DNA of 64,000 nt from positions 1-64,000 of the forward strand of contig PABK01000024.1 in NCBI GenBank assembly GCA_002699145.1, read 5' to 3'. Positions 35,963 to 45,724 of this stretch are shown here, one piece after another. The translations under genes and the position numbers were made by a program. Under the pieces are notes generated by a model. It saw only the letters and a list, made by a program, of their open reading frames with translations. It had not been told where the DNA came from and did not search any database. The stretch is from Halioglobus sp. (GTDB lineage Bacteria; Pseudomonadota; Gammaproteobacteria; Pseudomonadales; Halieaceae). Position 1 is the first letter of the stretch; each line of letters starts with the position of its first letter.

Positions 35963-36039
35963 GTCGTCAGGCGGGCATTGCCTGCCGCTAACCCGGTCGC
36001 CGTCCGGCGGCCGCAACACAAGGTAAGGAGCAAGCGACC

Positions 36040-36906
36040 ATGGCAGCTGAATTCCAGGGCAGGACCGCGGTGATCACCGGCGGCGCCTCCGGCGTGGGGC
36101 GTTGCCTGTGCGAACTGTTCGCACGGCAGGGTATGAACGTGGTCATGGCCGACGTGGAGGCGACCGCGCTGGACCAATCCGCCGCGGCGCTGCGCGAGCA
36201 GGGACTGGAGGTGACGCCGGTGCAGGCCGACGTCACCAGCCCCGAATCGATGGCCGCGTTGGAGCAGGCCAGTCGCGACGCTTACGGCAACGTGCATATC
36301 CTGTGCAACAACGCCGGCGTGGGCATCAAGGAGGCGCAGCGGCGGATGTGGACGCTGACGCCTAACGACTGGGACTGGGGCTTCGGCGTCAACGTGATGG
36401 GCGTGGCCAACGGTATCCGCGCCTTCGTGCCCAACATGCTGGCCCACGGCGAGGCGGGGCACGTGGTCAATACCTCTTCCGGTAACGGCGGTCTGGTGTC
36501 CCTGCCCAGCACGCCGATCTACGCCGCGACCAAGGCGGCGGTCACCAGCATCAGCGAGGTGCTGCACTACCAGTTGCAGATGGAGGGGGCGGCCTTGCAG
36601 GCCCACGTGTTGTTCCCGGGGCCGCACGTGGTCAATACCAATATCCTGAGTTCCATGCGCAACCGCCCCGAGCACTTGCGCGACGACGATGAACCGGTGG
36701 CCTATACCAGTATGGCGGACCTGGTAAAGGCTTCGGGGCTGGGCAACATGCCGCTCACGGAACCGGAGGAGGTCGCGCAGACCTGCCTGGACGGCATTGC
36801 CGCGGGGCAGTTCTGGATACTGCCGCCGAGCGAGGCCAACGACGCCCAGCTCCGCGCGCGTAGTGAGGGCATCCTGGCGCGCAGGAACCCGCCGTTGCCC
36901 GGCTAG
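36040..36906 (+). CDS. Short-chain dehydrogenase/reductase
   Basis: 288 aa. Motifs: VITGGASGVGRCLC (nucleotide), NNAGVG, catalytic Ser in NTSSGNGG, and YAATK. The substrate lid contains HVLFPGPHVVNTNILS. NAD(P)-dependent oxidoreductase, last gene of the ADC-amidohydrolase-Rieske operon with a 77-base gap and an AAGGAG ribosome site. Same general type as the SDR at 24810 but clearly different in sequence. Substrate unknown, likely a hydroxylated alicyclic intermediate. Confidence 0.9.
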   Translation: MAAEFQGRTAVITGGASGVGRCLCELFARQGMNVVMADVEATALDQSAAALREQGLEVTPVQADVTSPESMAALEQASRDAYGNVHILCNNAGVGIKEAQRRMWTLTPNDWDWGFGVNVMGVANGIRAFVPNMLAHGEAGHVVNTSSGNGGLVSLPSTPIYAATKAAVTSISEVLHYQLQMEGAALQAHVLFPGPHVVNTNILSSMRNRPEHLRDDDEPVAYTSMADLVKASGLGNMPLTEPEEVAQTCLDGIAAGQFWILPPSEANDAQLRARSEGILARRNPPLPG

Positions 36907-37008
36907 GACCCGCGTGCGGGCGCACCGCGGGAGGGAGTGTGCGGTGGGCGCGGCGCGGATCGAGACCCGCGCGGCTACCCGGTCTTGTGCGGCGTTTGCC
37001 GCGCAAGC

Positions 37009-37479
37009 CTATTTGGTCATATCGTCCATGGCCTTGGAGGCGCTGTCCATGGCGTCGCTGGCCGCATCGCTGGCCTCGTCCGCCTTGTCGCTCATGGCGT
37101 CGCCGGCCTTGTCAGCTGCGTCACTGGCGGCATCCATGGCGTCGTCGGCCGCCTGTTTGGTCGCATCGGCCGCGTCGCTGGCGGCGTCCGCGGTGGCGTC
37201 CCAGGCGTCGCTGGCGGCCTCGGAGGTGGCGTCCGCCGCGTCACTGGCGGCTTGCTTCGTGCTATCCCAGGCATCGCTGCCGGTTGCCGCCGCCGCGTCG
37301 GCGACGTCACTCATGGTATCGCCGGCGTTTTGCGCCGCCTCCGTGGCCGCATCCGTGGCGTCGGCCGCGGCCTGCTTGGCGCTTTCCAGGGTCTGATTGG
37401 CCTCTTCCTTGCTACAGCCGGCTGCCATGCCGAGGGCCAGTACAGGAATAAACAGGTAGGTCAGCTTCTTCGAGGTCAT
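37009..37479 (-). CDS. Ala/Asp-rich repetitive lipoprotein
   Basis: 156 aa. The signal MTSKKLTYLFIPVLALGMAAGC ends in a lipobox. The remaining ~130 residues are almost only Ala, Asp, Ser, Thr, Lys, Met and Glu, with near-repeats such as AASDAADAT and SDAWDAT at ~11-residue spacing, so a long acidic amphipathic helix or coiled coil is expected (LEA- or apolipoprotein-like). Possible envelope spacer or stress protein. The protein is real rather than a shadow because it has a signal peptide and a proper start; function not recognised. Confidence 0.8.
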   Translation of the reverse strand: MTSKKLTYLFIPVLALGMAAGCSKEEANQTLESAKQAAADATDAATEAAQNAGDTMSDVADAAAATGSDAWDSTKQAASDAADATSEAASDAWDATADAASDAADATKQAADDAMDAASDAADKAGDAMSDKADEASDAASDAMDSASKAMDDMTK

Positions 37480-37576
37480 CGGGTTGTCCCTTTATCAATT
37501 GTCAGAAGTGTCGCGGCGGTAGAACCGCTTCCCCTGCAGTCTAGTGCATAACCGCACAGTTTGCGCTGCGGATTGT

Positions 37577-39679
37577 TCATGCGCTCGCCGCGGCCAGCGA
37601 TACCGGTACGGCGCTCATGCGCGGGATGTGGGTGTAGCGGTCGGTGGATTCATTGCTGCTGAGCAGGGCGTTGACCGGGGTTCCACCGGATTTGCCGCCG
37701 AAGCCGTGGCTGATGGCGACCACGCCGGGGCGCAGCGTGGCGTCTTGCTGCAGCGTCGCGTCGATTTCGCCGTGGGCCGAGCACACGCGCACGCGCTGGC
37801 CGCTTGCCAGGCCCGCCGCGGCCATGTCATCGGGGTGGGCGAACAGCGCGTTGTCGTCCGGCGCCTGGGGAAACTCGTGGCACATGGAGTTGTAGACGTG
37901 GGGATTGCGCCGGCAGATCAGCAGGTAGTCGCCCTCGTCGTCGGCGCTGTCCAGTGACGCGCGCAGTTGCGCGAACTCTTCGGCCACGCCCTCGGGCATG
38001 AAGCGCAGGCGCTCGTGCATGCCCTCCAGCGCGGGGATGACCTCCAGTTCGGCGAACGACTCGAACACCTGGCCGCGCGGGTGCGCGGCGATGTCCCGCG
38101 GCGACACGCGCGTGCTGCCGGCGGGAAAGACCAGGTCGAGCAGGTCCATGGGGGAGGGCGGGTCGGCCGTGTCGATGGCGCCACCGGGGTAGCTCATCGT
38201 CACGCCCAGGCGCTGTGCGAGGGCGGCCAGGTAGAGGTACTCATCGGTCGCCTCGCCCGGGGGCGGCACCACCGGTTGCGAGACCTGGTGGTAGGGCGCG
38301 CCCCAAAAGATGTCGTTGAACACGGTCATGTCGGTTTTTTCCAGGCCGTAGCTGGCGGGCAGGAAATAGTCCGCCATGTCCGCTGTTTCGGTCAGCCGGC
38401 CATCGATGCACACGCACAGCTCCAGCTCCTGCAGCGCCGCGTGTATCTGCGCGCGGTCGGGCACCGACAGCGCCGGGTTGCCGCCGATCACCAGCAGCGC
38501 CTTTATCTGCCCCTGGCCTGGGGTGAGAATTTCCTCGGCCAGGGTCGCCGTGGGCATCTCGCGGAACAGCTGGTGCGCGCCGCGTACGCGGGAGCGCCGT
38601 GTATTCGCCGCGGGGTTGAGCGTCTCGGGCATCAGCTCGCGCGGCACCACCGCGGCGATGGGCGGGAAATCGGGTGTCAGCAGGCTGCCGGCGACACGCT
38701 CGCCGGCGCGATTGTGGCGCCCGCACAGGGAGTTCAGGCTGCTGATCAGGTGCTCGGTGAGATTGCCGTGTGGCGCCATGTCCGGCCCGGTGGCGGAGCT
38801 GACGCTGCCGCGACCCTGGCGCGCGAACATCTCGGCGGCCTCGCGGATAAGTTCCGGCTGCAGGCCGGTGATGGTGGCGGTGGTGGCCAGGTCGAAGGCC
38901 GCGACCTCCTGCTCGAGCGCTTCCAGTCCCTCGGTGAAATCGGCGCAGAACGCCGCATCGTGCAGGTCCTGGTCGAGGATATGGCGGATCATGCCGCTGA
39001 GCAGCGCCGCGTCGGTGCCGGGCTTCACCGGCAGGTGCAGGTCCGCCTGCTGCGCGGTTTCGGTCAGCCGCGGGTCGACCACGATCAGCTTCAGGCCGCG
39101 TTTGCGCGCCTGCTTGAGCGCGCCCGGTTGCCAGCCGGGGATGCTCCCGGGGCCGTGCAGCCCCGATACCAGTACGTTGTTGCCGATCAACATCAGCACC
39201 CGGGCGCTCTCGAAACTGTGCCCGCCGGCGGCCCACACGCCGTGCCGCCCGACGCTGACGATTTTCGCCGGTTGGTCTATGGTCAGCGAGGTGTAAATCT
39301 GGTGCGAGCCCAGGCCCTGCATGAAGGCGTGCACCGAGGGCATGGTCAGCGCCTTGAACGTAACGCCGTTGCCGCAGAACACCGCGACCGACTCGGGCCC
39401 GTGGGCGTCGATGAGCTTGCGCAGGCGCGCCGCGATCTCATCCAGCGCCTGCCCCTTGTCCTGTGCGTGCCAGTCCCCGTCAACGCGCTTGCGGCACCTG
39501 GTTACCCGGTTCGGCGAGTTGAGCATGTGGTGGTAGTGCCGCCCCTTGCTGCAGCTGAAGCCGCGGCTCATGGGGTGGTCCTTGTCCGGGACCATGGCGA
39601 TGACGCGGTCGTTCTCGACTTCCGCCTCGAAGCCGCAGAACGCCGAACAGATGGAGCAGAACGTTGAGACCCTGGTCAT
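37577..39679 (-). CDS. Molybdopterin oxidoreductase (DMSO-reductase family), no Cys Mo ligand
   Basis: 700 aa. N-terminal [4Fe-4S] site CSICSAFC..C43 (C8, C11, C15, C43), followed by the bis-MGD catalytic domains and the C-terminal MopB_CT beta-barrel (RNPHVYNSMCHEF, ISHGFGG near the end). At the position where relatives hold the Mo-ligating Cys or Sec, it has SLTIDQPAK (D135-Q136). No electron-transfer subunit is adjacent. Third gene of an operon behind the nitroreductase-like and APH-like genes. Function unknown; likely oxidation or reduction of an organic substrate. The start at 39679 is set by the 4Fe-4S domain. Confidence 0.88.
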   Translation of the reverse strand: MTRVSTFCSICSAFCGFEAEVENDRVIAMVPDKDHPMSRGFSCSKGRHYHHMLNSPNRVTRCRKRVDGDWHAQDKGQALDEIAARLRKLIDAHGPESVAVFCGNGVTFKALTMPSVHAFMQGLGSHQIYTSLTIDQPAKIVSVGRHGVWAAGGHSFESARVLMLIGNNVLVSGLHGPGSIPGWQPGALKQARKRGLKLIVVDPRLTETAQQADLHLPVKPGTDAALLSGMIRHILDQDLHDAAFCADFTEGLEALEQEVAAFDLATTATITGLQPELIREAAEMFARQGRGSVSSATGPDMAPHGNLTEHLISSLNSLCGRHNRAGERVAGSLLTPDFPPIAAVVPRELMPETLNPAANTRRSRVRGAHQLFREMPTATLAEEILTPGQGQIKALLVIGGNPALSVPDRAQIHAALQELELCVCIDGRLTETADMADYFLPASYGLEKTDMTVFNDIFWGAPYHQVSQPVVPPPGEATDEYLYLAALAQRLGVTMSYPGGAIDTADPPSPMDLLDLVFPAGSTRVSPRDIAAHPRGQVFESFAELEVIPALEGMHERLRFMPEGVAEEFAQLRASLDSADDEGDYLLICRRNPHVYNSMCHEFPQAPDDNALFAHPDDMAAAGLASGQRVRVCSAHGEIDATLQQDATLRPGVVAISHGFGGKSGGTPVNALLSSNESTDRYTHIPRMSAVPVSLAAASA

Positions 39680-39722
39680 AAGCGCTCTCCTGTAGCTGCC
39701 GCGAGCCCCGGCGCGCGACGGT

Positions 39723-40769
39723 TCACTTGCCCTGCACGCGCGCCAGTTGCTGCTCCACGAAAGGGTCGACAAAATTGCCGATGCGCTCGACGCCGGCGCG
39801 TCGCATGGCCATGAACTTGCGCTCCAGGATGATGGCGTAGCGCACCACCGCGAACAGGTCGAAATAGGCGGCGTGGTCCGTGGGCAGCCCGGTCAGCGCC
39901 TGCCACTGGTCGTAGATGTCCTGCAATTGCGGCAGCCCGCCCGGCCTTTCGGCGCCCAGGCCGACACAGTTGATGTAGTCGATCCAGTACCACCAGGCCA
40001 CTTCCTGCAGCGGGTCCGCAATGCTGGCCATTTCCCAGTCGATCACCGCGTTGGGGCGCAGGTCCTTCCAGATGATGTTGCCGGGGCGGGCGTCGCCCCA
40101 GCACAGCCGGCGCGGGCCCTCGGCCGGCAGGTTGGCGTTGAGGTAGTCCAGGGCCTGCAGCACGGGCTCGGCCAGGCAGGCGCGCTCCTCCTCGGTGACC
40201 ATCGCGTTGAACTTGTCCAGTTCCTGCTGCGACGGCGCCTGGTCCGGCGCCGAGCGTGGCAGCCGCGCCAGGTCGTACCGCTCCGGGTCGATGGAGTGAA
40301 TCTTCGCCAGCGTCTCCAGGCCGTTGCGCCACTGGGTGGCGCGCTGCTCGTCGCTCAGCTCCGTGACCCAGCCGCCGAAGGCCCAGGGCGGGTTGTCCGT
40401 GGGTATCTGCCCGTCGACGAAGCCCATCAGGTAGAAGTCGCTGCCCAGCAGGCTCTCGTCAGCCTCGTAGCCGAGCAGGGGCGGGACGGGGATGTCGTTG
40501 TCGTGCATGACTTCCATCATCTGGTACTGCATCAGCAGGTCGTGCACGTCGAACACCTCGCTGGCGCGCGGTTTCATCCGGCAGATATAGCGTTCTTTGG
40601 CGCCGCCGTTGTCAGCGTCGAGGATCAGGGTGACGCTGCTCTCGCCGCTCTCCTCGGGAAACTTCAGTTCGCCCAGTGTCAGCGTCCGGGCGTCCGCAAG
40701 GTGCTCGCGCATCCATCCCTGGAGGTTCACCCTGATCGCTTCGATATCGCCGAGGTCGTGTTTTGCCAT
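39723..40769 (-). CDS. Phosphotransferase (APH/choline-kinase-like family)
   Basis: 348 aa. Protein-kinase-like fold: N-lobe strand GGAKERYICRMKP, catalytic-loop WGDARPGNIIW (HGDxxxxN with His replaced by Trp) and the metal DWEMASI. This branch (ACAD10-like) commonly sits with acyl-CoA dehydrogenases and oxidoreductases in catabolic clusters and may phosphorylate a hydroxylated substrate to help its elimination; antibiotic resistance is unlikely. It is the middle of a three-gene operon, 43 bases before the Mo enzyme and 17 after the nitroreductase-like gene. Confidence 0.85.
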   Translation of the reverse strand: MAKHDLGDIEAIRVNLQGWMREHLADARTLTLGELKFPEESGESSVTLILDADNGGAKERYICRMKPRASEVFDVHDLLMQYQMMEVMHDNDIPVPPLLGYEADESLLGSDFYLMGFVDGQIPTDNPPWAFGGWVTELSDEQRATQWRNGLETLAKIHSIDPERYDLARLPRSAPDQAPSQQELDKFNAMVTEEERACLAEPVLQALDYLNANLPAEGPRRLCWGDARPGNIIWKDLRPNAVIDWEMASIADPLQEVAWWYWIDYINCVGLGAERPGGLPQLQDIYDQWQALTGLPTDHAAYFDLFAVVRYAIILERKFMAMRRAGVERIGNFVDPFVEQQLARVQGK

Positions 40770-40786
40770 GGTCTTGTCCTGTGAGT

Positions 40787-41266
40787 CTAGGCCTTGTCGA
40801 TAGGTGTGAAAATCAGTACGGGAATATGCCGGATGCCCTCGGTGCGCGCACGGTACTCCCTGTATGAGGGGTACATGTCCTCGAGCTTCGGCCACAGATC
40901 CGCCTCTTCCTCCGGGCTCGCCTCGCGCATGGAGTATTCCCTTTTCCGCTTGCCGACCTGGATGTGTACGCTGGGGGCGGCGCAGACGTTGTGGTACCAG
41001 ATCGGCAGTTTCGACATGCCGCCCTTGGAAGCGGTCATGATGATGTTCTCGCCCTGCTCGAGAAACAGCAGCGGAATCTTGCGCACTTTCCCGCTCTTGC
41101 GGCCGACGACGGTGAGGATTGCCACGGGCGAGCCGAGGAACTTGTTCCACAGGCGGCCGCCGGTGAGTTCGTAGACCGTGGTCTGCATGCGTCCCACGCG
41201 GTTGATGAACCAGGAGCCGAATTTTTCCTGGCCCTCGGTGTAGGGGGTGAATTCCGGGTCGGACAT
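40787..41266 (-). CDS. Deazaflavin(F420)-dependent nitroreductase family protein (Ddn/DUF385-like)
   Basis: 159 aa. The split-barrel fold is indicated by VAILTVVGRKSGKVRKIPLLFLEQGENIIMTASKGG and LPIWYHNVCAAPSVHIQVG, the two core segments of the family. In mycobacteria relatives use F420H2 to reduce quinones or nitro compounds; many proteobacterial members are uncharacterised. First gene of the operon with the APH-like and Mo enzymes. ATG 41266 follows GGAGAAGAG. Cofactor in this organism is not known. Confidence 0.87.
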   Translation of the reverse strand: MSDPEFTPYTEGQEKFGSWFINRVGRMQTTVYELTGGRLWNKFLGSPVAILTVVGRKSGKVRKIPLLFLEQGENIIMTASKGGMSKLPIWYHNVCAAPSVHIQVGKRKREYSMREASPEEEADLWPKLEDMYPSYREYRARTEGIRHIPVLIFTPIDKA

Positions 41267-41382
41267 ATCTCTTCTCCAGGCCGGCCTGGTACACGTGACA
41301 GGACCGGTGATCTTTTTGTTCCCGCCCGACGCGGCAGCGGGTTTCCCGGCTGTGCGCGCCTGACCTATAGTCAACGGGCATC

Positions 41383-41402
41383 GCACTATCACACGATAGC
41401 GC
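41383..41402. promoter_or_regulatory. Inverted repeat between divergent operons
   Basis: CTATC/GATAG arms around ACAC, extended to a near-perfect 20-bp element with one mismatch. It lies between the divergent Ddn-like operon (start 41266) and the DapB-like gene (start 41443), so it is a candidate operator for both. Confidence 0.45.
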
Positions 41403-41442
41403 ATCGGTAATCAATTACGCTGGTTTATTGGAGGCGACCGAT

Positions 41443-42522
41443 ATGACATTCCGCGTTGTGCAGTGGACCAGCGGCGGGGTCGCCAGGCAGGCGGTCGGCG
41501 CGATCCTCGCCGATCCCCGGCTGGAGCTCGTCGGCATGTACGCGTTCAGCGAGGTCAAGGAGGGACGTGACGCGGGCGAACTGGTCGGACTGGCCCCCCT
41601 GGGCGTCACGGCGACGCACAGCGTGGACGAGATCATTGCACTGGCGCCGGACTGTGTCAGCTACAGCCCCCTGTATCCCGACGTGGACCACCTCGAGGCG
41701 CTGCTCGCGGCGGGCATCAATGTCGTTACGACCTGCAATTTCATCACCGGCTGGGGGCTGGACTACAAGGCGCGCGGTGCGGACGGACCGTCGCCGCGGC
41801 AGCGGCTGGCGCGGGCTGGCAAACTGGGCAATGCGACGATCTTTGGTACCGGCATCAATCCCGGGCACATCAATTACCTGGCCTGCGTGGTGTCCGCGCA
41901 TTGCCAGCAGGTACGTAAGCTCACTGTCACCGAGTCGGTCGACGTGTTCCACTTTGTCGGCGACCCCAATATGGACCGTATCGGTTATGGCCTGGCTATC
42001 GACACGCCCGGCCTTGCCGCCCAGGTCAAGGAGGAGACCTCGGTATTTGGCGATGCGCTGGAGCTGATGGCCTCACTGCTGGACATGCGTTTGGACGGGA
42101 TCGAGTGCCACGTGGAATACGCGGCCGCGACGCGGGATATCGATGCGCCAGGCCGCTATATCAGTCAGGGCAGTATTGCTGCGGCGCGCCTGCGCTGGGT
42201 CGGCAGTGTCGGCGGGCAGGAATTGCTGGAGAACGAACAGGTGTGGGTGGCAGGCGAGCACACGGCGGCACCCTGGGACGTTCGCCACGGTTACTCCGTA
42301 TTCGTGCAGGGCGAGCCCGACATGTACAACACCCTGCTGCCCATCCCCGCGGGCGATGTGTCGGCGCTGAGCCCCGCCGACATGAACGCCCTGGGCATGC
42401 GCATCACGGCCCTGCCGTCGATAAATGCCATCCCCGCCGTGTGCGCTGCGGCGCCCGGAATTCGCACCTACCGCGACCTGCCTCCGGTCGCGGCGGCGGG
42501 CATGGCGGGTGTAACGGCTTAG
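41443..42522 (+). CDS. Dihydrodipicolinate-reductase-like NAD(P)-dependent dehydrogenase
   Basis: 359 aa. The N-terminal Rossmann segment VVQWTSGGVARQAVGAILAD replaces the usual GxxGxxG with a TSGGVAR loop; then GMYAFSE, DCVSYSPLYPD and VTTCNFITGWG. The C-terminal substrate domain contains IFGTGINPGHIN. This family (DapB-N/2,4-diaminopentanoate dehydrogenase-like) is large in actinobacteria and marine catabolic clusters. Catalytic role not established. Good GGAGG ribosome site. Divergent from the nitroreductase operon and convergent with the RND pump. Confidence 0.82.
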   Translation: MTFRVVQWTSGGVARQAVGAILADPRLELVGMYAFSEVKEGRDAGELVGLAPLGVTATHSVDEIIALAPDCVSYSPLYPDVDHLEALLAAGINVVTTCNFITGWGLDYKARGADGPSPRQRLARAGKLGNATIFGTGINPGHINYLACVVSAHCQQVRKLTVTESVDVFHFVGDPNMDRIGYGLAIDTPGLAAQVKEETSVFGDALELMASLLDMRLDGIECHVEYAAATRDIDAPGRYISQGSIAAARLRWVGSVGGQELLENEQVWVAGEHTAAPWDVRHGYSVFVQGEPDMYNTLLPIPAGDVSALSPADMNALGMRITALPSINAIPAVCAAAPGIRTYRDLPPVAAAGMAGVTA

Positions 42523-42546
42523 TCGAGCGCCGCGCACGGGGCCGGG

Positions 42547-45500
42547 CTAGCGGTCCGGCGCCCCGCGCGCGGATGCTGCGGGCGAGGCGCGCGTGTGCAG
42601 TGACAGCACGGCCACGGTCAGCGCCGGCAGCAGGGTCAGCGTGACCAGTGCCGCGCCGATGATCCCGAACATCACGATGACCCCCACGCCGCGGTACAGT
42701 TCGGTGCCGGCGCCGGGCAGGAACACCAGCGGCGCGAGGCCGAACAGGGTGGTGATGGTGGACATGGCGATGGGCCGCAGGCGCACCTCCACCGCCTCGC
42801 GCACCGCCGCCAGCGGCGGCATGCCGTCCTGCCGGCAGTTCTGCACCGCGCGGTGCACCACCAGGATCGGGTTGTTGACGACCGTTCCCATGAGAATGAG
42901 GAAGCCCAGCATGGAGATCATGTCGAAGGGCTGCACAACCTGGGCAAGGCCCAGCGCCGGCAGCCATGCGCCCACCTGGTTGAGCAGCCACAGGCCGACG
43001 ATGCCGCCGGCGATGCCCACCGGGATGGAGGTGATGATCAGCAGCGGGTGGCCCCAGTGGTTGAAGATCGCCACCATGAGCAGGTAGATCACCAGCAGGG
43101 CGACCAGGTAATTGCTGAACAGGGCCTCGCGGGTGGCGTCGAGCTGGTCCGCGGCGCCGGAGATGACCACGTCCACGCGCGCCGGTATGTCGCCGCGCTC
43201 ACGCAGGTATTCCACCAGTTCCTCGCGCACGATCTGTACGCCGCTTTCCAGCGCGACGCTGCGCGGGGGAATCACGTTGAGGGTGACGGTGCGGCGGCCA
43301 TTGACCCGGCGCACGGAACTGGTGTCCACGGTCTCGACGATCTCCACCAGCGCGCCCAGCGGCAGCACCTCGCCGTTGGGTGTGTACACCGGCAGTTGCG
43401 GCAGCGTCTCCAGCTCGATGTCGCGGCCGGCGGCGCTGTACAGGTAGATATCGATCTTGTCGTCGTCGAGGAAGAATTCGTCGACGTAGCTGCCGTCGGT
43501 GAGCGCGGCGACGACGAAGCCGACCTCGTCCGCGGACAGGCCCAGCTCCGCGGCGCGCTCCCAGTGCGGGCGCACCTCCACCAGCGGCTGCGCCAGCGCC
43601 AGCGAAGTGGGCTGGCTCTGGATGCGCGGATTGTCGAAAATTTCCTTCGCGCGCAGGTAGGCCGCCTGGGCCACCGCGTAAATCTCGCCCAGGTCCGGGC
43701 CGGAAATATCCAGGTTGATGCTGCGCGTGCCGCCCTGGTTGCTGGTGATAATCGAGCCGCGCGCGGCGAAGGCGCGCATGCCGGGGTACTCGCGGAACTT
43801 CGCCGACAGCGCGTCCATCAGCGCCTCGACGTCGCCCGGGTGCACGGGCTCGGAGATGATGCGCAGCGAACTGGCGCGCACGCGCATGTTGTAGTATTGC
43901 ACCGGGGGCATCCCGGTACGGCCCCGGGCAAAGTCCGTGCGTTCGGCGCGCACGTGCGGCTGCAGGTACTGTTCGATCTCCGCGGCGATCGCCCGCATCG
44001 CGGCCAGGTTGTAGCCCGGCGGCGCGTTCATGCTGACGAAGACCTTGGGCTCCTCACCCTCGGGCAGGTATTCCGCCGGGGGTGTCAGCAGCCAGATGAT
44101 CGCGATGCTCAACGCGCTGCCGCCGACAATGCACAGCGCGCGTTTGCGCGGCGTGGCCAGGATACGACCCACGGCGCCCAGGGTGGCGTCGCGCACCGCA
44201 CTGCCGGGGCGGGCGCGGCCGGCGTTGTCGTCGGCGGCGAAATCCAGTCGCGCCGCGGCGGTGGGCAGCAGGGTGACCGCCACCACCATGGAGGCGAGGA
44301 TGGCGGCGGAAATGGCGATGGCGACATCCGAGTAGAGTTGCCCGGCTTCCTGCTCGACGAAGGCCACCGGCACGAAGACCAGCACGGTGGTCATGGTCGA
44401 GGCGAACACGGCGGGCCACACCTGGCGCACACCCTCGGCAGCCGCGCGCAGGCGGTCGGCGCCGCGGCGTCGCTCCAGCTCGATGCTCTCCAGCACGACG
44501 ATACTGTTGTCCAGGGTCATGCCGATGGCGAAGGCAATGCCCGCCAGGGAGATCACATTGATGGTGCGGCCAGCAACCAGCAGGCCGAGGAAGGCAATGA
44601 TGATACAGACCGGGATGCCCATCACCCCGACCAGGGTCGCGCGCGAGGAGCGCAGGAATCCGAACATCACCGCCGAGGCCAGCAGCGCGCCCAGGGCCAG
44701 GTTCTGCCAGACGTTGCGCAGGGACTCCTCCACGTAGACCACGTCGTCGGCGATGCGGGTCAGTTGCATGCCGGCCGGCGCCAGCGTGTCGCGGTTGATC
44801 GCCGCGATTTCCTGCATCACCGCGCGCTTGATATCGATGACGTTGGAGCCCGCCTCCTTGCGCAGCATCATGAAGATGTTCTGCTGCCCGTCCAGCGAGG
44901 TGATGTTGCTTTCCTCGAAGTGGTCCAGGCGCACGCTGGCGACATCCGACAGGCGGATAATCGAGTCGCCGCGCCGCGCCAGCACCAGCGCAGACAACTC
45001 CTCCATGCTCTCGAAACGGCCCAGTGTGCGCAGCAGGTACTGGCGCTTGCCCGCGTCCACGGTGCCGGCTGAGCGGTCGCGATTGCGGCTGCGCAGGGCC
45101 TCGCGCACGTCGAGCAGGGTCAGGCCGCGGTGCGCCAGGCGCGCCGGGTCTACCAGGATCTGCACCTGCCGCTCCACGCCGCCGTACACGCCGACCTCGG
45201 AAATGCCCGGCACGCTGGCCAGGCGGGTTTTAACCGTGTCCTCGACGAAATCCTGCACCAGGTCCATGTCCAGCTGCCGCGGGTTGCCCGGCAGCGGCGT
45301 GACGCTGAGGAACATGAAGGCGTTGCTGGAGAAGGAGTTGGCGTAAATGCGCGGTTCGTCCACCGCCTCCGGGTAGGCGGGCACCTGGCTCAGGGCGTTG
45401 TTGACGCGGATCAGCATCTGCGTGATATCGGTGCCCAGCGGAAACTCGAGTTCGATCTCGGCGCTGCCACCCGAGGCGGTTGCCTCGATACGTGACAGGT

Positions 45501-45720
45501 TGGGCAGGTTGCGCAGGTACTCCTCCTGTTCGACGAGGATCTCCTTCTCCACGTCCTGGGGCGTCGCCCCCGGCCAGTTGGTGCGCACGCTGATCACGCG
45601 CACATCGAGGTCGGGGATCATCTGTACCGGGATGCGCAGGGCCGCGGCAATGCCCAGCACACAGAGAATGAGGGTAATGACGGTGACCAGGGTGGGCCGG
45701 GCGATGAGTTTCTCGAACAC
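42547..45720 (-). CDS. RND-family efflux transporter, inner-membrane subunit
   Basis: 1057 aa, typical length. Twelve TM helices in two repeats, each followed by a ~300-residue periplasmic porter/docking domain. TM4 contains [17 protein letters not shown] with the proton-relay Asp. The start is [19 protein letters not shown]. It exports substrates by proton motive force with the periplasmic adaptor encoded 4 bases upstream. No outer-membrane TolC-like gene is present. The family branch is HAE-1/HAE-2-like (AcrB type) rather than heavy-metal CzcA. Sits at the end of a catabolic operon, suggesting export of toxic or hydrophobic intermediates. Confidence 0.92.
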   Translation of the reverse strand: MFEKLIARPTLVTVITLILCVLGIAAALRIPVQMIPDLDVRVISVRTNWPGATPQDVEKEILVEQEEYLRNLPNLSRIEATASGGSAEIELEFPLGTDITQMLIRVNNALSQVPAYPEAVDEPRIYANSFSSNAFMFLSVTPLPGNPRQLDMDLVQDFVEDTVKTRLASVPGISEVGVYGGVERQVQILVDPARLAHRGLTLLDVREALRSRNRDRSAGTVDAGKRQYLLRTLGRFESMEELSALVLARRGDSIIRLSDVASVRLDHFEESNITSLDGQQNIFMMLRKEAGSNVIDIKRAVMQEIAAINRDTLAPAGMQLTRIADDVVYVEESLRNVWQNLALGALLASAVMFGFLRSSRATLVGVMGIPVCIIIAFLGLLVAGRTINVISLAGIAFAIGMTLDNSIVVLESIELERRRGADRLRAAAEGVRQVWPAVFASTMTTVLVFVPVAFVEQEAGQLYSDVAIAISAAILASMVVAVTLLPTAAARLDFAADDNAGRARPGSAVRDATLGAVGRILATPRKRALCIVGGSALSIAIIWLLTPPAEYLPEGEEPKVFVSMNAPPGYNLAAMRAIAAEIEQYLQPHVRAERTDFARGRTGMPPVQYYNMRVRASSLRIISEPVHPGDVEALMDALSAKFREYPGMRAFAARGSIITSNQGGTRSINLDISGPDLGEIYAVAQAAYLRAKEIFDNPRIQSQPTSLALAQPLVEVRPHWERAAELGLSADEVGFVVAALTDGSYVDEFFLDDDKIDIYLYSAAGRDIELETLPQLPVYTPNGEVLPLGALVEIVETVDTSSVRRVNGRRTVTLNVIPPRSVALESGVQIVREELVEYLRERGDIPARVDVVISGAADQLDATREALFSNYLVALLVIYLLMVAIFNHWGHPLLIITSIPVGIAGGIVGLWLLNQVGAWLPALGLAQVVQPFDMISMLGFLILMGTVVNNPILVVHRAVQNCRQDGMPPLAAVREAVEVRLRPIAMSTITTLFGLAPLVFLPGAGTELYRGVGVIVMFGIIGAALVTLTLLPALTVAVLSLHTRASPAASARGAPDR

Positions 45721-45724
45721 GACG

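Noticed and set aside
37967-39667. Long plus-strand frame opposite the Mo-enzyme
   Set aside because: Antisense shadow; no start signals and no recognisable domain.
40787-41266. Assigning true F420 dependence to the nitroreductase-like protein
   Set aside because: No F420 biosynthesis gene is present in the window and proteobacterial relatives may use other cofactors.
42853-45072. Long plus-strand frame opposite the RND pump
   Set aside because: Low-complexity His/Gln/Arg/Gly content with no motif; antisense to a clear 1057-aa RND protein.
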